NCBI RefSeq assembly: GCF_016888125.1
Contig: NZ_JACSWA010000484.1
Coordinates: 1-41,242 of the forward strand
Source: Spirulina sp. CCY15215
Lineage (GTDB): Bacteria > Cyanobacteriota > Cyanobacteriia > Cyanobacteriales > Spirulinaceae
Length of the DNA stretch: 41,242 nt
Reading direction: 5' to 3'
Part shown: piece after piece, positions 16,043 to 24,300 of the stretch
Layout: the number at the start of each line of letters is the position of its first letter
Position numbering within the stretch: the first letter of the stretch is position 1
Program-made: the position numbers and the translations under genes
Notes under the pieces: generated by a model
Told to the model about the DNA's origin: nothing
Seen by the model: the letters and a program-made list of their open reading frames with translations, nothing else
The model's database searches: none

Positions 16043-17731
16043 ATGACTGTAGAAGCGTGGACTTTTCTTTTTGTTACCCTTTCCTTTCTGGTTTATGCCT
16101 ATATTGGCTGGCGATCGCGGGTCCGAGATAGCGAAGGCTTTTTTGTGGCTGAAAGAGGGGTTTCCGCGATCGCCAACGGCGCTGCAACTGCCGCCGATTA
16201 TATGTCTGCTGCCACTTTTATTTCTAGTGCTGGGTTGATTTCCTTCCTCGGTTATGATGGTTTTGTCTATATCGTCAGCATCGGCGGGTTTGTTCTCCTT
16301 GCTTTGCTGATTGCCCCTTACCTGCGAAAATTCGGACAATATACCGTCCCAGATTTTATTGCGACTCGCTATTATTCCAAAGCTGCCCGCATTATTGCCG
16401 TGGGGATATCCATTATCATTTGTGTGACTTACGTTGCCGGACAAATGCGCGGCGTGGGGATTGTCTTTAGCCGCTTCCTGCAAATTCCTATTAGTGCAGG
16501 AGTCCTTATCGGCATGGCGATCGTTGGTTTTTTTGCCATTTTGGGGGGCATGAAGGGCATTACTTGGACCCAAGTGGCGCAATATGTCGTCTTACTCACA
16601 GCTTATTTGATTCCAGCTTGCGCGATCGCCTGGATCTTAACGGGAAATCCCATCCCCCAATTCGCCTTTGTTTTTGGAGATATTACGGATAAACTGAATG
16701 CGATTACTCTCGATCTGGGGTTTCACAACTATACCCAACCCTTCGTTAATAAATCTGAACTTGATATTTTGTTTATTACGATTTCTCTCTTCTTGGGATG
16801 TGCGGGACTCCCTCATGTTATTGTCCGTTTCTATACTGTCCCTAGCCCTCGGGCGGCAAGATATTCGGTGGGTTGGGCGGTGCTATTTATCGCCCTTCTC
16901 CTGACCACAGTTCCCACAGTTGCAGAATTTTCTCGCTACAATCTCATTACCAGTTTGCACGACAAAACCCCCACGGAAATTCAGGCTTTAGACTGGGCTA
17001 TAAAGTGGGAAAATACGGGTTTATTAGGATTTGATGACAAGAATCAGAACGGGCGCATTGAATTAACCCCAGACAAGGACAGCAACGAAATAAGCATCGA
17101 TCGCGATATCGTCTTTCTCTCAACCCCAGAAGTCGCCAAACTCGCCCCCTGGACGATCGCCCTGGTTGCAGCAGGAGGATTAGCGGCTTCTCTTTCCACG
17201 GCGGCGGGGTTATTATTAGTTATTTCCAGTTCTATTGCCCACGATATTTATTATCGCCTCATCAACCCCGAGGCTTCTGAAGAAAAACGGGTCATGTTAG
17301 GGCGAATCATGGTCTGCGTGGCGATCGCCATTGCGGGATATTTTGGTATTAATCCCCCTGGATTTGTGGGAGAAGTTGTTACTATGTCCATCGGTTTTGC
17401 TGCGGCGAGTTTCTTTCCGGTACTTTTGTTAGGAATTTTTGACAAGAGGACGAACAAAGAAGGGGCGATCGCGGGAATGCTGGTGAGTTTCACTTTTACT
17501 GCTGCCTATGTTATCGGCGAACAGTTTTTGGGGATGTCTCCCTGGTGTTTTGGTATTACTTCCCAAGGGATCGGCGCAATGGGGGCAATGTTGAATTTTA
17601 TTGTCACGCTATCTGTCTCGCGTTTAACCCCTCCCTGCCCCTTAGAAGTACAACAATTAGTTGATGATTTGCGATCGCCGGAAGATGCCCCTTTTGCCCT
17701 CATGGATATCGGTGAAGAACAGTTAGATTAA
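16043..17731 (+). CDS. Sodium:solute symporter family protein (acetate/VC_2705-type)
   Basis: A 562-residue transporter with about 12-13 hydrophobic segments, of the sodium/solute symporter family. ATYISSAG-like signature appears as AATFISSAGLISFLGYDGF (about residues 58-77), and RFYTVPSPRAARYS and the conserved AAGGLAASLSTAAGLLLVIS resemble cation/acetate symporters. Between membrane segments near residues 325-350, a soluble insertion contains FDDKNQNGRIELTPDKDS, resembling an EF-hand-type loop, as seen in the VC_2705 subfamily. A short-chain carboxylate or similar solute is the expected cargo. The ATG at 16043 was chosen over a TTG two codons earlier. It is convergent with the amidohydrolase gene; a functional link is possible but unproven. 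Confidence 0.88.
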   Translation: MTVEAWTFLFVTLSFLVYAYIGWRSRVRDSEGFFVAERGVSAIANGAATAADYMSAATFISSAGLISFLGYDGFVYIVSIGGFVLLALLIAPYLRKFGQYTVPDFIATRYYSKAARIIAVGISIIICVTYVAGQMRGVGIVFSRFLQIPISAGVLIGMAIVGFFAILGGMKGITWTQVAQYVVLLTAYLIPACAIAWILTGNPIPQFAFVFGDITDKLNAITLDLGFHNYTQPFVNKSELDILFITISLFLGCAGLPHVIVRFYTVPSPRAARYSVGWAVLFIALLLTTVPTVAEFSRYNLITSLHDKTPTEIQALDWAIKWENTGLLGFDDKNQNGRIELTPDKDSNEISIDRDIVFLSTPEVAKLAPWTIALVAAGGLAASLSTAAGLLLVISSSIAHDIYYRLINPEASEEKRVMLGRIMVCVAIAIAGYFGINPPGFVGEVVTMSIGFAAASFFPVLLLGIFDKRTNKEGAIAGMLVSFTFTAAYVIGEQFLGMSPWCFGITSQGIGAMGAMLNFIVTLSVSRLTPPCPLEVQQLVDDLRSPEDAPFALMDIGEEQLD

Positions 17732-17751
17732 TTATAGGACTTACGCAGCTA

Positions 17752-17768
17752 GGGAGCGAGACGCTCCC
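17752..17768. repeat. Palindromic repeat, copy A
   Basis: GGGAGCG-AGA-CGCTCCC, a perfect seven-base-pair stem with a three-base loop. A copy with one mismatch occurs at 36233-36249 after the peptidoglycan-binding gene, again just downstream of a stop codon. Confidence 0.85.
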
Positions 17769-17797
17769 ACTACTGTATTCTCTATCATTATGGTAGT

Positions 17798-17814
17798 GCG
17801 GGCATCTTGCCCGC
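17798..17814. repeat. Palindromic repeat, copy B
   Basis: GCGGGCA-TCT-TGCCCGC forms another seven-base-pair, three-base-loop hairpin. A partial copy, GCATCTTGCCCGC, occurs at about 3030-3042 downstream of the dioxygenase gene. Confidence 0.85.
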
Positions 17815-17860
17815 TAATGTGTAAAGCCCGCTAATGTGTAAAGCCCGCTAATGTGTAAAG
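17810..17860. repeat. 17-bp tandem repeat, three copies
   Basis: Three identical, head-to-tail copies of CCCGCTAATGTGTAAAG (17810-17826, 17827-17843, 17844-17860). They begin within the palindrome that precedes them and end four bases before the amidohydrolase stop codon on the opposite strand. Confidence 0.95.
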
Positions 17861-17863
17861 TCC

Positions 17864-19270
17864 TCAATCATTTTCTAATCCCATAATACGGCGATAATGT
17901 GCCTCTACTTTCTCCGTTGTTACAGATTTGCGATCGCGCGTCCAATCGCTATATTTAAACAGATCTTGGCGCAATTTCTCTAGGTCAATATGGGTAAGTT
18001 TACCTGCTGCAACGACGCGATCGCCATTCACCCAAACGCTATCAACAACTTGGTTGGGACGACCAAAAACTAACAATCCAATGGGATCGGTACGGGGTAG
18101 TAAAGATAAATTAGTTAGATCGTAAAGTACGCAATCTGCTTTTTTACCTACTTCCAACGATCCTATTTTATCGCCTAAATTAATTCCCGTTGCTCCTCCT
18201 AAAGAAGCCATTTTTACCGCTTCTTGCGGATCGATCCAGCGACGATACTCAAAATCGGTAATATTGTGCAGCATCGTCCCAATTTTAATCGCTTCTAGCA
18301 TATCTTGACCATCACTGCTGGCGGCTCCATCGCAACCAAAAGCAACATTAACCCCCGCTTGACGATATTTTAAAATCGGGGCAATTCCACTCCCCAATCG
18401 TAAATTACTTAACGGGTTATGGACTACCGTTGATTGGTTTTTAGCCAAGCAAGAAATATCATTATCATTCAGCCAAATGCAATGCGCTAAAGAAGTGCGA
18501 TCGCTTAAAAAACCAATACTATCTAAATATTCTACTGCCGTACAACCATATTTTTCTTGGGCGAGTTTCTGCTGTGCCTTCGTTTCGAGAAGATGAGTAT
18601 GGCGGCATAAATTATAGCGATCGCTTAACTCAATACAGCCTTTAAATAAAGCATCCGAACATAATTGTGTTCCCGTTGGTGCTGCCATAATACTAATACC
18701 AGCTTCGGGATGATGGAATTTTTCAATAGCAGCTTGCAACAACTCCAAAACCCACTCTGTTGTCCAACAACCGTCTTTAATTTCTCGGTTTTTACCCCCA
18801 TCAGGAATACCTTCTTCCAGATCGCGATCGTAAATCAATGGACCAATAAATGCCCGAATACCAATCTCTTGATAACCGCGTACAGTTGCTGCGATCGTCT
18901 CCATTTCTTGCCCTGGAATGAGGACTAAATGATCGACAACGCAAGTTCCTCCTGATAATAAAGTTTCTGTTGCAGTACCTAAAGCACTGAGATAAATTTG
19001 CTCTATTTCTACTGGCGGAAAATCATAGAGTTGCGTCAACCATAATTCTAAAGGATAAGGGGAAATTAACCCGCGCTGCCACATTTCGGAAGAGTGGGTA
19101 TGGGCATTGACAAAACCAGGTAATAATAACTTATTTGTTCCATCAATAATAGTGCCTTTGGCTTCGAGATCGGCTGCAATGTTAGCGATCGCATCGCCTT
19201 CAATTTGCACGTCAACGCGAACATATCCCGTATCTGTAGAAATCAAAACATTTTGAATGGTAAAATTCAT
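17864..19270 (-). CDS. Amidohydrolase of the ATZ/TRZ/8-oxoguanine deaminase type
   Basis: A 468-residue metal-dependent hydrolase. The Zn/Fe ligands are all visible: HTHSS (His57, His59), the HTHLLE His (about 229), AHCIWL (about 263) and FGCDGAASSD (Asp about 315). It has the C-terminal GKKADCVLYDL beta-sandwich segment of the AtzA/TrzN and guanine/8-oxoguanine-deaminase group. The enzyme deaminates or hydrolyses a ring nitrogen compound, but its substrate cannot be read from the sequence. The start at 19270 (MNFTIQ) was preferred over TTG at 19282. It is transcribed away from the cysteine hydrolase, cupin and aminotransferase genes and shares their 97-base promoter region, which suggests joint regulation. 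Confidence 0.85.
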   Translation of the reverse strand: MNFTIQNVLISTDTGYVRVDVQIEGDAIANIAADLEAKGTIIDGTNKLLLPGFVNAHTHSSEMWQRGLISPYPLELWLTQLYDFPPVEIEQIYLSALGTATETLLSGGTCVVDHLVLIPGQEMETIAATVRGYQEIGIRAFIGPLIYDRDLEEGIPDGGKNREIKDGCWTTEWVLELLQAAIEKFHHPEAGISIMAAPTGTQLCSDALFKGCIELSDRYNLCRHTHLLETKAQQKLAQEKYGCTAVEYLDSIGFLSDRTSLAHCIWLNDNDISCLAKNQSTVVHNPLSNLRLGSGIAPILKYRQAGVNVAFGCDGAASSDGQDMLEAIKIGTMLHNITDFEYRRWIDPQEAVKMASLGGATGINLGDKIGSLEVGKKADCVLYDLTNLSLLPRTDPIGLLVFGRPNQVVDSVWVNGDRVVAAGKLTHIDLEKLRQDLFKYSDWTRDRKSVTTEKVEAHYRRIMGLEND

Positions 19271-19367
19271 CTCAATTATCAATTATAGTAAAGATTATCC
19301 ACAGTGTAGACATATAGTAACCTGAATCAAAATCAGAAAATTCCGTCAAATTGCCGATCGCCAAATT
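19271..19367. promoter_or_regulatory. Divergent promoter region
   Basis: This 97-base gap separates the amidohydrolase (-) and cysteine hydrolase (+) starts. On the - strand TATAAT (19287-19282) resembles a -10 box but lies very close to the ATG at 19270, so a very short leader would result; no clear -35 was found. The + strand has TATAGT near 19314. It is the only promoter-sized gap between the two transcription units. Confidence 0.4.
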
Positions 19368-20156
19368 ATGAATCAATCTTTACACATTTTAGGGACTCCT
19401 CCCAATGCTTGGCAAGTGAATGCAGAAATTGCCGATATTACTCGCCCTCCCTTAGAAGCCAACATTATCACATTACCCACAGAAACAAAACTCCTACGCT
19501 TAGATTTAGCTAAAGCAGCCCTTTTGGTGATTGATATGCAGAATGATTTTTGTCACCCCGATGGTTGGTTAGCCAGTATTGGAGTCGATGTGAGTCCAGC
19601 GCGATCGCCCATCGCCCCCTTACAAAACTTATTACCCTTATTGCGATCGCACAATATGCCTATTCTCTGGGTAAATTGGGGTAATCGCCCCGATTTGCTT
19701 AATATTAGTGCCGGAATTCATCACGTTTATAACCCTACAGGAAAAGGAGTCGGCTTGGGAGATCCTCTCCCTAAGAATAACGCCCCAGTTTTAATGGCTG
19801 GAAGTTGGGCTGCTGCGGTAGTAGACGAGTTAGCACAAAAACCAGAAGATATCTGCATTGATAAGTATCGCATGAGTGGGTTTTGGGATACTCCTCTCGA
19901 TAGTATTTTAAAAAACTTAGGCAAAACGACGCTTTTCTTTGCTGGAGTAAATATCGATCAATGTGTGATGGCAACGTTACAAGATGCCAATTTTTTGAGT
20001 TACGATTGTATTTTATTACAAGATTGTAGCGCAACAACTTCTCCTGAATATTGTTTGCAAGCAACGCTTTATAATATCAAGCAATGTTTTGGATTTGTGA
20101 CTGATTCTCAGATACTGCAAAAAAGTATGCCTGGAATTATGAATTATGAATTATGA
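19368..20156 (+). CDS. Cysteine hydrolase (isochorismatase/RutB/N-carbamoylsarcosine amidase family)
   Basis: The 262-residue protein carries the triad of this family: Asp in LLVIDMQNDF (about residues 52-61), Lys in IDKYRMSGF (about 164-172) and Cys in FAGVNIDQCVMATLQ (about 192-206, preceded by the usual non-proline cis-peptide environment). Relatives hydrolyse ureido, carbamoyl or related amide bonds; RutB acts on ureidoacrylate. A 45-residue N-terminal extension precedes the core. The last seven residues and stop (GIMNYEL) are encoded by a tandem AATTATG heptamer. It leads a + strand operon with the cupin and aminotransferase genes. The substrate is not known. Confidence 0.85.
   Translation: MNQSLHILGTPPNAWQVNAEIADITRPPLEANIITLPTETKLLRLDLAKAALLVIDMQNDFCHPDGWLASIGVDVSPARSPIAPLQNLLPLLRSHNMPILWVNWGNRPDLLNISAGIHHVYNPTGKGVGLGDPLPKNNAPVLMAGSWAAAVVDELAQKPEDICIDKYRMSGFWDTPLDSILKNLGKTTLFFAGVNIDQCVMATLQDANFLSYDCILLQDCSATTSPEYCLQATLYNIKQCFGFVTDSQILQKSMPGIMNYEL
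20135..20155 (+). repeat. AATTATG heptamer repeat overlapping a stop codon
   Basis: Three perfect copies of AATTATG cover the last codons of the cysteine hydrolase gene and overlap its TGA stop (20154-20156). The unit is the reverse complement of the CATAATT array at 133-174. Confidence 0.95.
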
Positions 20157-20214
20157 AAAATAGCCAATTTTTTAACCCCAATTGTTTTACTGAATCTATC
20201 ACCCACCATTAACC

Positions 20215-20709
20215 ATGACTTTATCTCTAGATAACATTACAGATCGCTGTAGTATTCCAACGTACTGCATGATTCCCACGATTAAATCTCCTCAAGATTA
20301 TATCGCTTATCGCATTAGCCCTCATGATACAAATCGTTTGGCGATCATCTTCGATCCAGAAATAGCAGCAGCATCTTTAACATTTTGTGTAGAAATCTTC
20401 GATCCTGGAGGAAAAACACCTCCCAATCGTCATAATATTGCGGTAGAAATGTTTTTTATTCTTAAAGGTGAAGGAAAGGCGATCTGTGATGGAAAAACTG
20501 TTACGATCCAAACCGGAGATAGCTTGCTAGTTCCTCCAACTGGCATTCATGAAATCCATAATACGGGTTTAGGAAGACTCTATACCCTTTGTTTTATGGT
20601 TCCTAATGAAGATTTTGTCGAACTGATTCGGAGTGGTACGCGAGTAGAATTAGATGAGGAAGATTTTCGAGTTTTGACAGGAAATCGATGCACAATAAAC
20701 GATTATTAA
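20215..20709 (+). CDS. Cupin domain protein
   Basis: A 164-residue single-cupin protein. Motif 1 is seen as PNRHNIAVEMFFILKGEG (His, Glu and the final Gly; the second His of the classical motif is replaced) and motif 2 as GDSLLVPPTGIHEIHNTG with the conserved Pro, Gly, His and Asn. The metal site may therefore have an altered ligand set. It sits 58 bases after the cysteine hydrolase and 31 before the aminotransferase, all on the + strand. It could be an isomerase, dioxygenase or sensor domain in the same pathway; the sequence does not decide. Confidence 0.75.
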   Translation: MTLSLDNITDRCSIPTYCMIPTIKSPQDYIAYRISPHDTNRLAIIFDPEIAAASLTFCVEIFDPGGKTPPNRHNIAVEMFFILKGEGKAICDGKTVTIQTGDSLLVPPTGIHEIHNTGLGRLYTLCFMVPNEDFVELIRSGTRVELDEEDFRVLTGNRCTINDY

Positions 20710-20727
20710 TAAAAATAGTCAAACGTT

Positions 20728-20743
20728 AGGAGAAAAAGCAGTG
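20728..20743 (+). promoter_or_regulatory. Ribosome binding site fixing a GTG start
   Basis: AGGAG at 20728-20732 lies eight bases before GTG at 20741. This is the evidence for starting the aminotransferase at that GTG. Confidence 0.7.
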
Positions 20744-22057
20744 CAACCCCAACAACTTGAAGCCTTTTGGATGCCCTTCACCAATAATCGTGCTTTTAAA
20801 GCCAATCCTCGCATCCTGGTGTCTGCCCAAGATATGTATTATACCAGTGCCGACGGTCGCCAAATCCTCGACGGTACCGCCGGACTCTGGTGCGTGAATG
20901 CGGGACATTGCCGACCCAAAATCGTCGCAGCCGTACAGAAACAGGTTGCCGAATTGGACTATGCACCCCCTTTTCGCATGGGGCATCCCGGTGCATTTGA
21001 ACTAGCAGAACGCTTAATTGCGCTGTTTCCCGAGGGATTCGATCGCGTCTTTTTTGGGAACTCCGGTTCCGAGGCCGTAGAGTCGGCTTTAAAAATTGCG
21101 ATCGCCTATCATCGCGTGCGGGGAGAAGCATCTAGAACCCGCCTGATCGGGCGAGAACGAGGCTATCATGGGGTCGGCTTCGGCGGTATTTCCGTGGGAG
21201 GAATGGGGAATAATCGCAAGTTTTTCGGCAGTCTCCTCCCCGGTACAGATCACCTCTCCCACACCCATAACCTAGCGGAGAACGCTTTCAGCCAAGGACA
21301 GCCTCAATGGGGGGCGCATTTAGCCGATGAATTAGAACGCTTGGTCAAACTCCACGATCCTTCCACGATCGCCGCCGTTATCGTCGAACCTGTCGCTGGT
21401 TCTACAGGAGTCCTTGTCCCTCCTGTCGGCTATTTAAAACGATTGCGGGACATTTGCACCCAATACGGCATCCTCCTCATTTTTGACGAAGTGATTACCG
21501 CTTTCGGGCGCTTAGGGGCAACCTGTGGGGCAGAATATTTTCATGTACTTCCCGATCTGATTACTGTTGCCAAAGGACTCACGAATGCTACAGTGCCAAT
21601 GGGAGCCGTTTTAACCCGTCAAGGAATTTACGATGCTTTCACTGCCGCCGCATCAGAATCGGCGATCGAATTCCCCCACGGTTATACTTATTCTGGGCAT
21701 CCCCTCGCTTGTGCTGCTGCTTTAGCCACCTTGGATGTTTACCAAGAAGAAGGACTCTTCGATCGCGCCCGAGAACTGTCCCCCTATTGGCAAGAATGCG
21801 TTCACCAGTTAAAAGGTTTACCTCACATTATTGATATTCGCAATATTGGTTTAGTGGCGGCCATAGAACTTGCTTCAATTCCCGATCGCGTTGGCGATCG
21901 CGGTACATTTTGCCTGCAACGCTGTTTTGAAAAGGGTTTAATGGTGAGGGTGACAGGGGATATTATTGCCCTTTCGCCTCCTTTAATTATCAGCAAAGAA
22001 CAGATCGATCGCCTCTTTACAATTTTGGCCGAGGCGATCGAGAATATCAAAGAATAA
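20741..22057 (+). CDS. Class III omega-amino acid (beta-alanine):pyruvate aminotransferase
   Basis: A 438-residue PLP enzyme strongly resembling Pseudomonas beta-alanine/omega-amino acid:pyruvate aminotransferase: FWMPFTNNRAFKANPRI at the start, GLWCVNAGHC, FFGNSGSEAVESALKIA (about residues 103-119), ARGYHG-like GRERGYHGVGFGG and the PLP region LLIFDEVITAFGRLG (about 246-260) with the catalytic Lys in VAKGLTNATVPMG (about 280). It moves the amino group of beta-alanine or a related omega-amino acid to pyruvate, giving L-alanine and a semialdehyde. The GTG start has a clear ribosome binding site. It ends the cysteine hydrolase-cupin operon. Confidence 0.92.
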   Translation: MQPQQLEAFWMPFTNNRAFKANPRILVSAQDMYYTSADGRQILDGTAGLWCVNAGHCRPKIVAAVQKQVAELDYAPPFRMGHPGAFELAERLIALFPEGFDRVFFGNSGSEAVESALKIAIAYHRVRGEASRTRLIGRERGYHGVGFGGISVGGMGNNRKFFGSLLPGTDHLSHTHNLAENAFSQGQPQWGAHLADELERLVKLHDPSTIAAVIVEPVAGSTGVLVPPVGYLKRLRDICTQYGILLIFDEVITAFGRLGATCGAEYFHVLPDLITVAKGLTNATVPMGAVLTRQGIYDAFTAAASESAIEFPHGYTYSGHPLACAAALATLDVYQEEGLFDRARELSPYWQECVHQLKGLPHIIDIRNIGLVAAIELASIPDRVGDRGTFCLQRCFEKGLMVRVTGDIIALSPPLIISKEQIDRLFTILAEAIENIKE

Positions 22058-22189
22058 TTGGGAACTCGAACAAATAGGGTTCAATAAAGATAAAATAGAC
22101 AATCTTACCCCAGCCAAAACCGCGATCGCCTTGTGACCCTACCCCAACAGAAGGCGATCGCGCCTAACGAACCCTAAACTCGATGGTCA

Positions 22190-23362
22190 ATGTTAAATCC
22201 CAACTTGGATGAAATCCAACTCAATAAAGAAGAATACGAACGTTATTCGCGCCATATTATCTTGCCAGAAGTGGGGCTAGACGGGCAGAAGCGTCTAAAA
22301 TCTGCAAGCGTTCTTTGCATCGGTACCGGCGGTCTTGGTTCCCCTCTCTTACTCTATCTTGCGGCGGCGGGTATTGGGCGCATCGGTATTGTCGATTTTG
22401 ATATCGTTGATAGTTCCAACCTCCAACGCCAAATTATTCACGGCATCTCATGGGTAGGGAAACCGAAAATTGAATCGGCAAAAAACCGCATCCATGAAAT
22501 CAATCCGAACTGTCAAGTAGACTTGTACGAAACCCGTTTAAGTGCCGAAAATGCCCTCGACATTATCAAGCCTTACGATATTGTTGTCGATGGAACGGAT
22601 AATTTTCCCACGCGCTATCTCACAAACGATGCTTGCGTTCTTCTGAATAAGCCGAACGTTTACGGCTCAATTTTTCGCTTTGAAGGACAAGCGACGGTTT
22701 TTAATTATGAAGGCGGACCCAACTACCGCGACTTATACCCGGAACCTCCTCCACCTGGAATGGTTCCCTCCTGCGCGGAAGGCGGTGTACTTGGGGTTCT
22801 TCCCGGTATTGTCGGAACGATTCAAGCCACGGAAACCATTAAAATTATTTTAGGGAAAAACACAACTTTAAGCGGGCGCTTGTTGTTGTTTAATGCCCTG
22901 GAAATGAAGTTCCGAGAACTCAAACTTCGTCCCAACCCCGTTCGCCCAATTATCGAAAAACTTATCGACTACGAACAATTTTGCGGTATTCCCCAAGCCC
23001 AAGCAGCAGCAGCAGAGGAACAAAAAACAATGTCAGAAATGAATGTACAGGAGTTAAAACAACTCCTCGATAGTAGTGCGGATGATTTCTTGTTAATTGA
23101 TGTTCGCAACCCCAACGAATACGAAATTGCCAAAATTCCAGGGGCTGTTCTCATTCCTCTCCCGGATATCGAACAAGGTCCAGGGGTTGAAAAAGTGAAA
23201 AATTTGCTCAATGGTCATCGTCTCATTGCTCATTGCAAAATGGGGGGGCGATCGGCGAAAGCCTTAAGCATCCTCAAGGAAGCGGGTATTGAAGGAACCA
23301 ATGTTAAAGGTGGTATTCACGCCTGGAGTCAAGAAGTCGATCCTTCTGTACCCGAATACTAA
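22190..23362 (+). CDS. moeB: MoeB/ThiF-type sulfur carrier adenylyltransferase with rhodanese domain
   Basis: A 390-residue protein with an E1-like domain (about residues 15-260) and a rhodanese domain (about 285-385). GTGGLGS (46-52), DSSNLQRQ and DGTDNFPTRYL are the nucleotide-binding and catalytic motifs; the enzyme adenylates MoaD-like or ThiS-like carriers, and the rhodanese (HCKMGGRS, active Cys) can then supply sulfur. The zinc-binding Cys-x-x-Cys of E. coli MoeB is missing (PNYRDLYPEPPPPGMVPSCA), as I expect in cyanobacterial members, and a C-terminal FCGIP is kept. The gene is monocistronic; a HIP1-rich 132-base gap precedes it. Partner could be molybdopterin, thiamin or tRNA sulfur transfer. 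Confidence 0.9.
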   Translation: MLNPNLDEIQLNKEEYERYSRHIILPEVGLDGQKRLKSASVLCIGTGGLGSPLLLYLAAAGIGRIGIVDFDIVDSSNLQRQIIHGISWVGKPKIESAKNRIHEINPNCQVDLYETRLSAENALDIIKPYDIVVDGTDNFPTRYLTNDACVLLNKPNVYGSIFRFEGQATVFNYEGGPNYRDLYPEPPPPGMVPSCAEGGVLGVLPGIVGTIQATETIKIILGKNTTLSGRLLLFNALEMKFRELKLRPNPVRPIIEKLIDYEQFCGIPQAQAAAAEEQKTMSEMNVQELKQLLDSSADDFLLIDVRNPNEYEIAKIPGAVLIPLPDIEQGPGVEKVKNLLNGHRLIAHCKMGGRSAKALSILKEAGIEGTNVKGGIHAWSQEVDPSVPEY

Positions 23363-23460
23363 AAATTGGCGATCGCGAATGGGGACTGGGTAATTGCTCA
23401 TTCCCCATTTCTCGTCTTAAACTGAGCGAAGCCGAAGTGTTCCCTATTTTCCCTTTTCCC

Positions 23461-24198
23461 ATGAAAAAGTCCTTCTCTCGTACAATTTCTCTGGGCATGA
23501 GCGCCCTTTTACCCGTAACCGCTTTACTGGTAGCAACCCCCAGTCAGGCTAATATTTTCAGCGATCTCGATGTTTTCAGTCGTCGCTATCGTCAAGGTCA
23601 ATTTACGGAAGAGTTTGCAGAATGTGCGACGCAACTATTAGGGGTGGGAGTGCGGGAAGACCAAGCCGCGATCGCCTGTTCCGAAGCCCTAGAACCCACC
23701 GATGTCTCGCAATGTGTCAGTTCAATTGACACAGGAACGGTTATTAATGAACTCTATGCCCTATTTGCTTGTTTTCGCGTCAGACGACCCCTAGAATTGG
23801 CTGAATGTGTGGTGACGATTAATGATAACGTTTTGGTGACGCGCACCGAATTGGCGGGAAATATTACGGTTGCAGCGACGGAACTCGAACCCCTTGCTTT
23901 ATCAACTTTAGATCATTGCCGTCGCAGTCTGCTACCTACGCGCTTATCGGCTTGTGTTGTTGGGTTGAGTCAACAAATTCCCCTCACTCCCTCTCGCGCT
24001 CTGAACACTTGTATTGATGCGGAAGATTTTCCTCGGGAATTATACACGCCATCCACTAATGCTACTTTAGAGCCAGATTATCCCACAGACGCGAATCCAA
24101 TAGATAAGCCTAGTTTTGAGGAGTTTTCGCCCTTAGATGAGAAGTTTGATTCTACAACACCTTTTCCCTCAGAGGGAGACTCTCAAAACACACCATAA
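23461..24198 (+). CDS. Secreted Cys-rich protein of unknown function
   Basis: About 245 residues from the ATG at 23461. A basic N-terminus and hydrophobic stretch (SLGMSALLPVTALLVATPSQA) form a signal peptide with an AXA-type cleavage near SQAN. The mature part has eight Cys residues in four pairs, spaced roughly every 15-35 residues (such as AECATQ, ACSEAL, QCVSSI, ACFRV, ECVVTI), suggesting disulfides and a repeated helical unit. The C-terminus is acidic and Pro/Thr-rich. It resembles uncharacterised cyanobacterial periplasmic proteins. It converges with pheT. No enzymatic motif seen. Confidence 0.7.
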   Translation: MKKSFSRTISLGMSALLPVTALLVATPSQANIFSDLDVFSRRYRQGQFTEEFAECATQLLGVGVREDQAAIACSEALEPTDVSQCVSSIDTGTVINELYALFACFRVRRPLELAECVVTINDNVLVTRTELAGNITVAATELEPLALSTLDHCRRSLLPTRLSACVVGLSQQIPLTPSRALNTCIDAEDFPRELYTPSTNATLEPDYPTDANPIDKPSFEEFSPLDEKFDSTTPFPSEGDSQNTP

Positions 24199-24209
24199 CT
24201 TAAATGATT

Positions 24210-24247
24210 AATCCCCTTTTTCGAGTTTCTCAATAATAAAGGGGATT
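24210..24247. terminator. Hairpin between convergent genes
   Basis: AATCCCCTTT (24210-24219) and AAAGGGGATT (24238-24247) are perfect ten-base complements with an 18-base spacer. The hairpin sits between the convergent secreted-protein and pheT genes and could stop transcription from both sides, although neither side has a long T-run. Confidence 0.55.
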
Positions 24248-24300
24248 ATTGAATTGCGGGTGCTGGGTTTAAATCACGATAAATAGGTGAGGTGAATCCA

